Positions 24,994 through 32,977 of a stretch of 41,063 bases of DNA are shown here, piece after piece. The translations under genes were made by a program, and so were the position numbers. The DNA lies in contig JAEUQN010000043.1 of NCBI GenBank assembly GCA_016789725.1, positions 1-41,063 of the forward strand, read 5' to 3'. The notes below the pieces were generated by a model that saw nothing but the letters and a program-made list of their open reading frames with translations, was not told where the DNA came from and ran no database searches. Position 1 is the stretch's first letter, and every line of letters begins with the position of its first letter. The stretch is from Blastocatellia bacterium. GTDB taxonomy: Bacteria; Acidobacteriota; Blastocatellia; RBC074.

Positions 24994-26673
24994 TTACCAT
25001 CCAAGCGCGCAACCATCTTTGCGCACGTCGGAACCGCCTGCCAATGCGCCTGTCAGGGGATCAAGCAAAATTGCTTGATAGCCGCCGAACATGCCCGGCG
25101 CGGTCGTCAGCTTATGGCCTTTGGCTTCTAATGCTTGGCGCACGTCTGCGCCGATGGCGGATTCAAGCGCGAGGCCGTTTTCAAAATGACGAAAGCGCGG
25201 TTGCTCGCCTGCCTGTTGCGCGTCCATGCCGAAATCAATCAGGTTCAGCAGCACTTGCACGTGGCCTTGCGCCTGCATATCGCCGCCCATCACGCCGAAG
25301 GTGAGCCAGGGCTTGCCGTCTTTGAGCACCATGCCGGGGATCAAGGTGTGAAACGGGCGCTTGCCGCCTTCCAGTTTGTTTGCAGCGTTTGGATCAAACG
25401 AAAAACCTGCGCCGCGATTGTGCAGGACGATGCCCGTGTCGCCTGCGACTAAGCCGGAGCCGAAGGCGCTGAAAATGCTTTGAATGAACGAGACGCAGTT
25501 ACGGTCTTTGTCCACTACGGTCAAATACACAGTGTCTTCGCCGCCGCTGGGGCCGTTGGCGGTGGGTTCTTGTGCTTGGCCGAGGTTGATCTTTTGGCGC
25601 AGTTGGGCGGCGTAGTCTTTCGAGAGCAATTGTGCGAGCGGAGCCTTGTAAAATGCGGGGTCAGCGATGTGCTTCGCGCGATCCACGAAGGCGAGTTTCT
25701 TGGCTTCGACGAGCAGGTGCAAATATTCGGCGGAGTTATGACCGAGCGATTTCACGTCGTAGCCTTCCAGAATATTCAGCATCTGCAACGCTGCTAAGCC
25801 CTGATTGTTGGGCGGCAATTCGTAGACGGTGTGGCCGCGATACGTCGTGCTGATCGGCTCGACCCAATTCGATTTGTGATCGGCGAAATCCTGCATTGTG
25901 TGCAGGCCGCCTTGTGCCTGGGCAAACTTTACAATCTTGTTGGCGAGTTCACCTTTGTACATCACGTCGCGCCCGCCTTTGGCAATTAGCTTGAGCGAGT
26001 TGGCGAGGTTTTTGTTCGTGAAGATTTCGCCCGTTGTGTACGCTTTGCCATCGCGCAAAAACGTAGCGGCAAAGTCGGCGTTGGCTTTGTGCTGCTCGCC
26101 CTCGCGCCAATCCGTCGCAATGATTTCGGTGACGGGGAAGCCGCGTTCGGCGTATTCAATCGCGGGTTGCAGCACTTGCGCCAGCGTCATCGTGCCGTGG
26201 CTTTTCAGCAACGTGGCCCAACCATCCACGGCACCGGGCACGGTGACGGTGTGAATGCCAAATTCAGGTTTTTTGGTGATGCCGCGCTTTTTCAGTTCGT
26301 CAATGCTTAAGGCTTTCGGCGCGCGTCCGCTCGCATTCAAGGCTTTCAATTCTTTTTTCTTCGCATCCCAAATCAGTGCGAATAAATCGCCGCCGGGACT
26401 GACCATCATTGGCTCGACGACGCAGAGCACCGCCGCCGCTGCAATCGCAGCATCAATCGCATTGCCGCCTTGTTGCAGGATGCGAAGCCCGGCAGCAGAG
26501 GCGAGCGGCTGACTCGTGGCGACCATCCCGTTCATCGCGCGCACGACTGAGCGCCCGCCGCCTTTGCGCAGATTGATGCGGTCGCCGAGCGCGTTTTGTG
26601 ATGCGGTCGAGAGAGGCAGCGAGGTGAGTGTAAGAGCCATAATCAATAAAAACGATAGTTGAAAGCGGAACAT
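24994..26673 (-). CDS. ggt: Gamma-glutamyltransferase (glutathione hydrolase)
   Basis: GGT cleaves gamma-glutamyl bonds of glutathione and related peptides in the periplasm. From ATG 26673, with AGAGGAG about eight bases upstream, the protein has 559 residues and a signal peptide (MFRFQLSFLLIMALTLTSLP). The Ntn-hydrolase layout is complete: NAIDAAIAAAAVLCVVEP (71-88), PPNNQG (287-292), then the autoprocessing site with T381 in EDTVYLTVVD as new N-terminal nucleophile. It is followed by SIFSAFGSG, GKRPFHTLIPGM and FGVMGGDMQAQG. The DTVYL form is typical of GGT homologues outside the E. coli group, some of which act on cephalosporin-like amides, so substrate range is uncertain. Confidence 0.92.
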   Translation of the reverse strand: MFRFQLSFLLIMALTLTSLPLSTASQNALGDRINLRKGGGRSVVRAMNGMVATSQPLASAAGLRILQQGGNAIDAAIAAAAVLCVVEPMMVSPGGDLFALIWDAKKKELKALNASGRAPKALSIDELKKRGITKKPEFGIHTVTVPGAVDGWATLLKSHGTMTLAQVLQPAIEYAERGFPVTEIIATDWREGEQHKANADFAATFLRDGKAYTTGEIFTNKNLANSLKLIAKGGRDVMYKGELANKIVKFAQAQGGLHTMQDFADHKSNWVEPISTTYRGHTVYELPPNNQGLAALQMLNILEGYDVKSLGHNSAEYLHLLVEAKKLAFVDRAKHIADPAFYKAPLAQLLSKDYAAQLRQKINLGQAQEPTANGPSGGEDTVYLTVVDKDRNCVSFIQSIFSAFGSGLVAGDTGIVLHNRGAGFSFDPNAANKLEGGKRPFHTLIPGMVLKDGKPWLTFGVMGGDMQAQGHVQVLLNLIDFGMDAQQAGEQPRFRHFENGLALESAIGADVRQALEAKGHKLTTAPGMFGGYQAILLDPLTGALAGGSDVRKDGCALGW

Positions 26674-26815
26674 TTCGGGTCTCCTCTGAAAATCAGTGCG
26701 AGTTCGTTCTTTCTTACAGTGGATGTGTTTGCTGTGAGAAATCATACCGGGTGTGGGGTGGTGCGTCCAGATCAACGGCAAAGCATATCAAGGGCAAATG
26801 ATTCAAAGGATGCCC

Positions 26816-27265
26816 ATGAAGTGTATTTACTGTGAAGAGAATGAAACCAAAGGCGTTCTACTCTGTTATGGCTGCCAGGTAGATCTGTTCCCTCTTGTTT
26901 CCGCCTGGGCTTATTGCGGGGTGTGCGGGAACGATTTGTCCGCCAATACGGCAATCTGTCCACACTGCGCGCAAACAGCGAATTTCCCTACGCCTGTGAC
27001 TGCGCCTTCCAATTCGCAGGCAGTTCTTGTCAATCCTCCTGCTTCGCCGCAGGTGGTATCGTCTGCCCAAAAAAAATCCTTGGATTCTTCCTCGGCACCT
27101 CCCCCGAAAAAAACGCCCGTCAGCCCCGAAGAGTTGAGGCGTGCTCGCCGCTTTCAATGGATCATCAAATCCAGTTTCGCCATTTTCTGGTTGACTCTCC
27201 TGCTTCTGGTTTTGTTGTGGGCCAGAGATTATGTCAATCAACCGATAGAACCTTTTGTACGATAG
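26816..27265 (+). CDS. Zinc-ribbon protein with C-terminal membrane anchor
   Basis: The 149-residue protein starts at ATG 26816 with AAGGA a few bases upstream; longer in-frame starts lie in the promoter region of ggt. It has two zinc-binding modules: C3-x2-C6 with C17-x2-C20, and C34-x2-C37 with C48-x2-C51. A low-complexity Pro/Ser linker follows (about 57-105). One predicted transmembrane helix lies near residues 118-138 (SFAIFWLTLLLLVLLWARDY), leaving a short C-terminal tail. Such double zinc-ribbon anchored proteins are common and uncharacterised. It is divergent from ggt and 220 bases upstream of the first ADOP permease; nothing indicates an interaction. Confidence 0.75.
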   Translation: MKCIYCEENETKGVLLCYGCQVDLFPLVSAWAYCGVCGNDLSANTAICPHCAQTANFPTPVTAPSNSQAVLVNPPASPQVVSSAQKKSLDSSSAPPPKKTPVSPEELRRARRFQWIIKSSFAIFWLTLLLLVLLWARDYVNQPIEPFVR

Positions 27266-27485
27266 CGCATCGCCCATTTTTTACAGAAATGGCGCGCCTG
27301 CTTGCTCGCTTTTGGGACGCACAGATTCCGAAAGCGAACACTGCTTGTAGCCCCCCGCCGCCGCTTGCCATAGTGTTTGCACGACTTACTCCTGGCACAG
27401 TATTTGGTAGAGAGAATCCAGTAGGCGGTCGCCCCTCGGCATGGTGCCGACCCTCGGCCACCGACTACTGTTTCGGGAGAACACT

Positions 27486-29915
27486 ATGCAAACCTTGTGG
27501 CAAGACATTCGCTATGCGTTCCGATTGATGCGGCAAAATTGGGGCTTTACGCTTATCGCTGTGCTGTCGCTTGCGCTTGGCATTGGCGCGAACACGGCGC
27601 TCTTCAGCGTTGTCAACGCGGTGTTGCTGCGTCCGTTGCCGTTCCCCGATTCGGAGCGGTTGGCAATGATTTGGGAAGACGCGACGTTCATCGGCTTTCC
27701 AAAAGACACGCCCGCGCCGGGCAACTACGCCGATTGGAAAGCGCAAGCGCAGACGTTTGCAGACATGGCCGCCATCAGCAGCACCAGTTTCAATCTGACG
27801 GGCGATGGCGAGCCGGAAAAGCTTCAAGCCTTTGAAACCACCGCGAACCTGTTCCCGCTGCTTGGCGTGAAGCCAGTGCTGGGGCGCAACTTCACTGCCG
27901 CCGAAGATCAGCCAGGCGCGAATAAAGTCGTCGTCATTAGCCACAGTCTATGGCAAACGCGCTATGCGGGTGATCCGAGCATCGTCAATCGCAACATTGT
28001 GCTCAACGACGAACCCTATATGGTCATTGGCGTGATGCCGGAGGGGTTTCAATTTGGACCGAGTTACATTCGGTTGTGGACGCCGATTGCGTTTACCCCC
28101 AAACAGCTTACCGATCACAAAAATCATTACCTGACCGTGGTTGGACGTTTGAAACCCGGCGTGACGCTTGCACAAGCGAATGCTGATATGCAGGCGATTA
28201 TGAAACGCATCCGAGAACAGCATCCCGACGATGCGGCTCAGTTGGGAGTGACCGTCGTTTCACTGCACGAAGAGTTCGCGGGCGAGATGCGGCAATCCTT
28301 GTGGTTGTTGTTGGGCGCGGTCGGATTCGTGTTGTTGATTGCGTGTGCCAACATCGCCGGGTTATTGCTGTCACGGGCGGCAATGCGGCAACGCGAAATC
28401 GCTGTGCGGTCGGCGTTGGGCGCAGGACGCGGGCGCATCGTGCGGCAATTGCTGACCGAAAGCCTTGTGTTGGCGGGCGTCGGCGGCGTGATGGGACTGT
28501 TGTTGGCGAGTTGGAGTTTCGCTGCACTTAAACGACTCGTGCCGGCAGAAATGGCAGGTTTTGCGCTGCTGGAATTGGATGGACGCGTATTGGGATTTGC
28601 GTTGCTGGTGTCGGTGCTCGCGGGCATCGTGTTCGGTTTGGCTCCGGCGTTGCAATCCTCTAAAACGGATTTGACCCTTGCGCTGAAACAGGGAAGCGGT
28701 CGTAGCGGTTTTGGTTCCGGGCAAAGACGGCTGCGGAATGCCTTTGTCATTGGCGAGATTGCCTTGGCGATGGTGTTGCTCATTGGCGCAGGATTGTTGA
28801 TTCAAACGCTCTCGAAATTACACGGGCAATACGCTGATTTGCGGGCGGAGAATTTATTGACGGTTCGCACGTCGCTGCCGGAAAACAAATACAGTGAACA
28901 CCCGAAGCGCGTCGCGTTCTACGATCAGGTGTTGGCGCGCGTGCAGGCGTTGCCGGGTGTTGCGGCGGCGGGCTATTCAACGAGCGTGCCGCTGGAATGG
29001 GCGGGCGGCGCAAACGGCATTACGATTGAAGGTCGTCAGGCCGCACCCAACAACAATTGGAACGCGAATCATCGCCAGGTTAGCGCGGCGTATCTGCAAA
29101 CGATGGGCATCGCCTTGCGCAGTGGGCGTTATTTCACCGAACAGGATCAGACCCAAACGCAACCCGTCGCCATCATCAACGAAACGATGGCGCGGCAATA
29201 TTGGCCGAACGAAAACGCGGTTGGACGGCAATTCAAAAACGGATCGGCAGATTCGCCTCATCCGTGGTTGACTATCGTCGGCGTGGTGGCTGATGTACGC
29301 CAAATGGGCGTGGACAAACCGACGAAAGCCGAAATGTATTTCCCTTATTCCCAGATCAAATCGCACCCGTTTTTTGCCCCGCGCGATTTGGTGATTCGCG
29401 CGACCGTTGAACCCGATAGCCTGGTTGCCGCCGTCCGCAGTGCGATTCACGCAGTTGATCCGAACCAGCCGCTGTCCAGCATCCGCACGATGGAGGCAGT
29501 GTTTGGCGAGCATACGAAAGTGCGAAGGATGGGAATGTTTTTACTGACGACGTTTGCGGCGTTGGCCTTGTTGTTGGCGATGCTCGGCATTTACGGCGTG
29601 CTGTCTTACTTCGTCACGCAGCACACGCAGGAAATCGGAGTGCGGCTGGCCCTGGGCGCAGATAGCAAAAGCATCTTTGCGCTGGTGCTGAAACGCGGCT
29701 TAATGCTGACTGGCATTGGCGTGGCGATTGGTTTGGGCGCTTCGTTCGCGTTGTCGCGGCTCCTGCGCAGTTTGCTGTTTGAGGTGAGTGCGGCTGACCC
29801 GCTGACGTATGTTGGTGTTGCGCTCTTGTTGCTAACGATTGCGGTGTTGGCGTGTGTTGTCCCGGCGCGCCGCGCCGCGAAGGTAGACCCGATGATTGCG
29901 CTTCGTTGCGAGTAA
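27486..29915 (+). CDS. ADOP family permease 1 (MacB/FtsX type, no prefix domain)
   Basis: The 809-residue permease begins with MQTLWQDIRYAFRLMRQNWG and a first membrane helix containing [15 protein letters not shown]. It has two periplasmic MacB-like domains and two FtsX-type permease domains: one with ACANIAGLLLSRAAMRQREIAVR around residues 285-310, and one near the C terminus with LAMLGIYGVLSYFVTQHTQEIG and [18 protein letters not shown]. This is the layout of the acidobacterial duplicated orphan permeases, which lack an adjacent ATPase; none is seen here. GGGAG lies eight bases before ATG 27486. It lacks the N-terminal prefix domain of the later permeases and sits apart from PadR. Substrate and energy source are unknown. 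Confidence 0.92.
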   Translation: MQTLWQDIRYAFRLMRQNWGFTLIAVLSLALGIGANTALFSVVNAVLLRPLPFPDSERLAMIWEDATFIGFPKDTPAPGNYADWKAQAQTFADMAAISSTSFNLTGDGEPEKLQAFETTANLFPLLGVKPVLGRNFTAAEDQPGANKVVVISHSLWQTRYAGDPSIVNRNIVLNDEPYMVIGVMPEGFQFGPSYIRLWTPIAFTPKQLTDHKNHYLTVVGRLKPGVTLAQANADMQAIMKRIREQHPDDAAQLGVTVVSLHEEFAGEMRQSLWLLLGAVGFVLLIACANIAGLLLSRAAMRQREIAVRSALGAGRGRIVRQLLTESLVLAGVGGVMGLLLASWSFAALKRLVPAEMAGFALLELDGRVLGFALLVSVLAGIVFGLAPALQSSKTDLTLALKQGSGRSGFGSGQRRLRNAFVIGEIALAMVLLIGAGLLIQTLSKLHGQYADLRAENLLTVRTSLPENKYSEHPKRVAFYDQVLARVQALPGVAAAGYSTSVPLEWAGGANGITIEGRQAAPNNNWNANHRQVSAAYLQTMGIALRSGRYFTEQDQTQTQPVAIINETMARQYWPNENAVGRQFKNGSADSPHPWLTIVGVVADVRQMGVDKPTKAEMYFPYSQIKSHPFFAPRDLVIRATVEPDSLVAAVRSAIHAVDPNQPLSSIRTMEAVFGEHTKVRRMGMFLLTTFAALALLLAMLGIYGVLSYFVTQHTQEIGVRLALGADSKSIFALVLKRGLMLTGIGVAIGLGASFALSRLLRSLLFEVSAADPLTYVGVALLLLTIAVLACVVPARRAAKVDPMIALRCE

Positions 29916-30103
29916 GTGGCGTCGCAAGAGCGCCGCCATCTTTACAAACCCTTAACAATTTCCCCGCTCAGCCAAACACTTGCTTTACGCAAGGCCGCTA
30001 TCCTGCCTCTGGCCTCACAAGCGACAAGGATGAGCAATGCGCGCCTTGCGCCTCCGTGTCCTTGCCTTGTGTCAGCCGATTAGAACTTCCAGGAGATACC
30101 ATT

Positions 30104-32491
30104 ATGCGTGCGCTCAAATTATCGCTGTTGACACTGTGTTTGCTGCTTTCACTCATTGGCGCTCTTCAGTTTCTGCCCGCCTTTCAGGTGAGCGGACAGC
30201 CGCCGCGATTGAATCCACCGCCAGTTCCTCCGGGTAACCCGATCACCACGGCCAAAACCAATTTAGGCAAGGTGCTGTTTTGGGATGAACAGCTTTCCTC
30301 AACGAATACGGTGGCGTGCGGTACGTGTCACATTGCCACGAACGGCGGCTCTGATCCGCGTTCAGTGAGCCAGGCTTCACGCTCAGTCAACGCCGGATTG
30401 GATGGTGTCTTGGGAACTGCCGATGACGTCATCGGTTCGATGGGCGTGCCGTTGAATTTGGCGGATGGCACCTATCAATGGTCGGGCAGTTTTGGCTTCA
30501 AGGAACAAGTAACCGGGCGTCGTTCAATGTCCGTCATTAACGCCGCCTACGCGCCTTCGTTGTTTTGGGACGGGCGCGCGACAGAGGTGTTCCGCGATCC
30601 GCTGACGAATGAAGTGATTCTCAATGGCGGCGCGGCACTCGAAAGCCAGATTTTAGGACCACCCGTGAACTCGACAGAAATGGGACACACCGGGCGCGAT
30701 TGGAACGATGTCGCCCGGCGGGTGAGTGCGGCGAAGCCCTTGATGCTCGCCCCGTTTGTGCCGACCGCACTGACGAATTGGATTGCCGGGCGCAATTATC
30801 CAAGCCTCTTTGCCGAAGCGTTTGGCAACGCCGACGTGACCCCGGCGCGCATTGCGATGGCGATTGCGACCTATGAGCGCACGTTGTATTCCGATCAAGC
30901 GCCGATTGACGCTGGCCCCGGCGGGCTCACTGCCGCCGAAGCGCGGGGGCAGCAATTGTTCGGTCAAAATGGTTGTGCTGCCTGTCACGGCGGGCCGCAA
31001 TTCACCGACAATCAATTTCACAACACCGGAATTCGTCCGGCGGCAGAAGATCAAGGTTTATTTGTCGTGACTAGCAATCAAAATGATCTCGCCAAATTTC
31101 GCACGCCGAGTTTGCGCAATGTGGAGCTGCGTGCGCCGTACATGCACAATGGACGCTTCGCCACGCTCGAAGCCGTCATTGAGTTTTATAATCGTGGCGG
31201 TGATTTTCCTGCGGCCAATCTCGAACGTAATCTGATTCGCCCGCGCAACCTGACCGCACAACAAAAGGCCGATCTGCTCGCCTTCCTGAAACGCCCGCTG
31301 ACCGACCCGCGCGTCGCGGCTGCCACCGCGCCGTTTGATCGCCCCATGCTGTATGCCGAATCCGCCCGCGTCCCGCGAATCACGGGAGTTGGCACGACTG
31401 GCACTGGTGGTTTTGTTCCGCAAGTCACCGCGCTCGCGCCGCCGTTTGTGGGCAACACCGGTTTCACCGTTGGCGTCTCGAACGCGCTCGGCGGCACGCA
31501 AGCTGTCCTCGTGATTGACCAGCGCGATCCCGGAGCCAGTTCCGTTATTCCCCTTACTGCGTCATTGGCGCGAGTGCCGGTGATTTTATCGGGGACAGGA
31601 GCCGGGCAAGGGCATGGTTCTGTGAGCCTGACGCTGCCGAATAATGCGGAGTTGGTTGGAGACACGTTGTATGGTCGCTGGTTCGTCAGTGATGCCAATG
31701 CCGCCAATGGTATTGCTGTTTCACCAGCCTTTCAGATGACGATCTTTGGCGCGGCAGCCAGCACCTCGCCCCCCGTCGCCAGCGTTTCCGCCGCCAGCTA
31801 CGCGCTCGGAGCCGTTGCGCCGGAATCCATTGTTTCCGGGTTTGGGGCGAATCTTTCGGCGGAGACGATAGCGGCGTCGGTGACGCCTTTGCCGCAGACG
31901 TTGGGCGGCGTGACTGTCACCGTCAAGGATGTGTTGGGCCAGGAACGACTCGCTCCGCTGTTTTACGTCTCGCCCACGCAAATCAATTATCAAGTTCCCC
32001 TCGGCACGGCAGTCGGCGAAGGTGCGGTCACGATTCGACAAAACGGGACTCTTGTCGCCAGCGGCCTATTGCAAATCGGTCCGGTTTCGCCCAGCCTGTT
32101 TTCCTCTGACGCTACCGGGCGCGGTGCGGCTGCCGCCCAGTTTGTGCGAGTGAAAGCCGATCAATCGCAAACCACAGAATCCATCACAGTCTATGACGCC
32201 GCCCTGAGCCGTTTGGTCGCCAGGCCCATTGACCTCGGCCCCGACACCGAGCAAGTGTTTCTTGTGCTGTTTGGCAGTGGTATTCGCTGGCGCAGCGGAT
32301 TGGCGGCGGTGACAGCGACGATTGGCGGGATCGCTGTGTCGGTTGATTATGCCGGAGCGCAAGGTCAATTCATCGGTTTGGATCAAGTGAACCTCAAATT
32401 GCCAAGAACTTTGATCGGGCGTGGGGAAGTAGATGTGACGTTGACGGTAGACGACCGGCCCAGCAATACGGTCAGAATCAACATCAAGTAA
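30104..32491 (+). CDS. Secreted di-heme cytochrome c peroxidase fused to Solibacter-type C-terminal domain
   Basis: The 795-residue protein has a signal peptide (about 1-30) followed by a MauG/cytochrome c peroxidase module. Haem sites are CGTCH (72-76) and CAACH (291-295), with KFRTPSLRNVELRAPYMHNG and TLEAVIEFYNRGG as typical downstream blocks. From about residue 560 to the end there is a beta-sandwich domain of the kind catalogued as the Solibacter C-terminal family (TIGR03437): VSAASYALGAVAPESIVSGFG, PLFYVSPTQINYQVP and a closing VDVTLTVDDRPSNTVRINIK. AGGAG precedes ATG 30104. A perfect terminator follows 19 bases after the stop, so it forms its own unit. It probably reduces peroxide or oxidises a surface substrate; the C-terminal role is unknown. 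Confidence 0.9.
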   Translation: MRALKLSLLTLCLLLSLIGALQFLPAFQVSGQPPRLNPPPVPPGNPITTAKTNLGKVLFWDEQLSSTNTVACGTCHIATNGGSDPRSVSQASRSVNAGLDGVLGTADDVIGSMGVPLNLADGTYQWSGSFGFKEQVTGRRSMSVINAAYAPSLFWDGRATEVFRDPLTNEVILNGGAALESQILGPPVNSTEMGHTGRDWNDVARRVSAAKPLMLAPFVPTALTNWIAGRNYPSLFAEAFGNADVTPARIAMAIATYERTLYSDQAPIDAGPGGLTAAEARGQQLFGQNGCAACHGGPQFTDNQFHNTGIRPAAEDQGLFVVTSNQNDLAKFRTPSLRNVELRAPYMHNGRFATLEAVIEFYNRGGDFPAANLERNLIRPRNLTAQQKADLLAFLKRPLTDPRVAAATAPFDRPMLYAESARVPRITGVGTTGTGGFVPQVTALAPPFVGNTGFTVGVSNALGGTQAVLVIDQRDPGASSVIPLTASLARVPVILSGTGAGQGHGSVSLTLPNNAELVGDTLYGRWFVSDANAANGIAVSPAFQMTIFGAAASTSPPVASVSAASYALGAVAPESIVSGFGANLSAETIAASVTPLPQTLGGVTVTVKDVLGQERLAPLFYVSPTQINYQVPLGTAVGEGAVTIRQNGTLVASGLLQIGPVSPSLFSSDATGRGAAAAQFVRVKADQSQTTESITVYDAALSRLVARPIDLGPDTEQVFLVLFGSGIRWRSGLAAVTATIGGIAVSVDYAGAQGQFIGLDQVNLKLPRTLIGRGEVDVTLTVDDRPSNTVRINIK

Positions 32492-32510
32492 GAACCAATC
32501 AGCCAGAGCA

Positions 32511-32557
32511 GCCAGGAGGAGTGTCAGCGATTAGGCGGACACTCCTCCTGGCTTTTT
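32511..32557 (+). terminator. Perfect rho-independent terminator of the peroxidase gene
   Basis: GCCAGGAGGAGTGTC at 32511-32525 is the exact reverse complement of GACACTCCTCCTGGC at 32538-32552. The loop is 12 bases and T5 follows. Confidence 0.95.
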
Positions 32558-32588
32558 ATCCAAAAATTAATTCTCCGTCGCACCTCGC

Positions 32589-32617
32589 TTGACGCCGTGT
32601 ATCTATCTAAATAATAT
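32589..32617 (+). promoter_or_regulatory. Near-consensus sigma70 promoter of padR
   Basis: The -35 TTGACG (32589-32594) and -10 TAATAT (32612-32617) are separated by exactly 17 bases. Transcription should start at about 32623-32625. Confidence 0.75.
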
Positions 32618-32623
32618 ATCGCT

Positions 32624-32639
32624 ATGTCACATATAACAT
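32624..32639 (+). promoter_or_regulatory. Candidate PadR operator
   Basis: ATGTCACATATAACAT is a dyad ATGT-N8-ACAT, the form known for PadR binding sites. It lies on the predicted transcription start, so PadR bound here would block its own operon. Confidence 0.65.
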
Positions 32640-32977
32640 CATCAATGCTAGACCGCGAGTTGAAGAAGGGGAGCGCCGAATTGCTGATCCTTTCGCTCGT
32701 CGAAACCCGCGCCCGGCACGGCTACGAAATCAGCAAAATGATCGAAGCGCGTTCGGGCGGCACCTTGAAGTTCAATGTCGCGTCGTTGTACCCGCTGCTC
32801 TATCGCCTGGAAAAACGCGGCTGGATTGAAGGCCACTGGCTGGAGAAGGCCGGGCAGAAGCGGCGACGTTGCTACAAGCTGACGAAGGAAGGCCGGAAAA
32901 TTCTGAAAGCGCAACGCACGACGTGGCAGTCCTTCGTTGCGGCCATCAATCAAATCGCGGGTTTGGATAATGCCTGA
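32624..32977 (+). CDS. PadR family transcriptional regulator
   Basis: The 117-residue regulator is a winged-helix PadR protein: LKKGSAELLILSLVE, HGYEISKMIEARSGGTLKFNVASLYPLLYRLEKRGWI (wHTH) and KRRRCYKLTKEG (wing), then a C-terminal dimerisation helix. ATG 32624 coincides with the predicted transcription start and the operator, so translation would be leaderless; ATG 32645 (MLDRELKKG) is an alternative that leaves a 21-base leader, and no clear ribosome-binding site precedes either. The stop overlaps the start of the next permease by eight bases. Acidobacterial ADOP permeases are often preceded by PadR, which is probably their local repressor. The inducer is unknown. Confidence 0.9.
   Translation: MSHITSSMLDRELKKGSAELLILSLVETRARHGYEISKMIEARSGGTLKFNVASLYPLLYRLEKRGWIEGHWLEKAGQKRRRCYKLTKEGRKILKAQRTTWQSFVAAINQIAGLDNA

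Noticed and set aside
29852..30103. Upstream extension of the peroxidase frame
   Set aside because: It overlaps the end of permease 1 and precedes the clear AGGAG-ATG and signal peptide at 30104.
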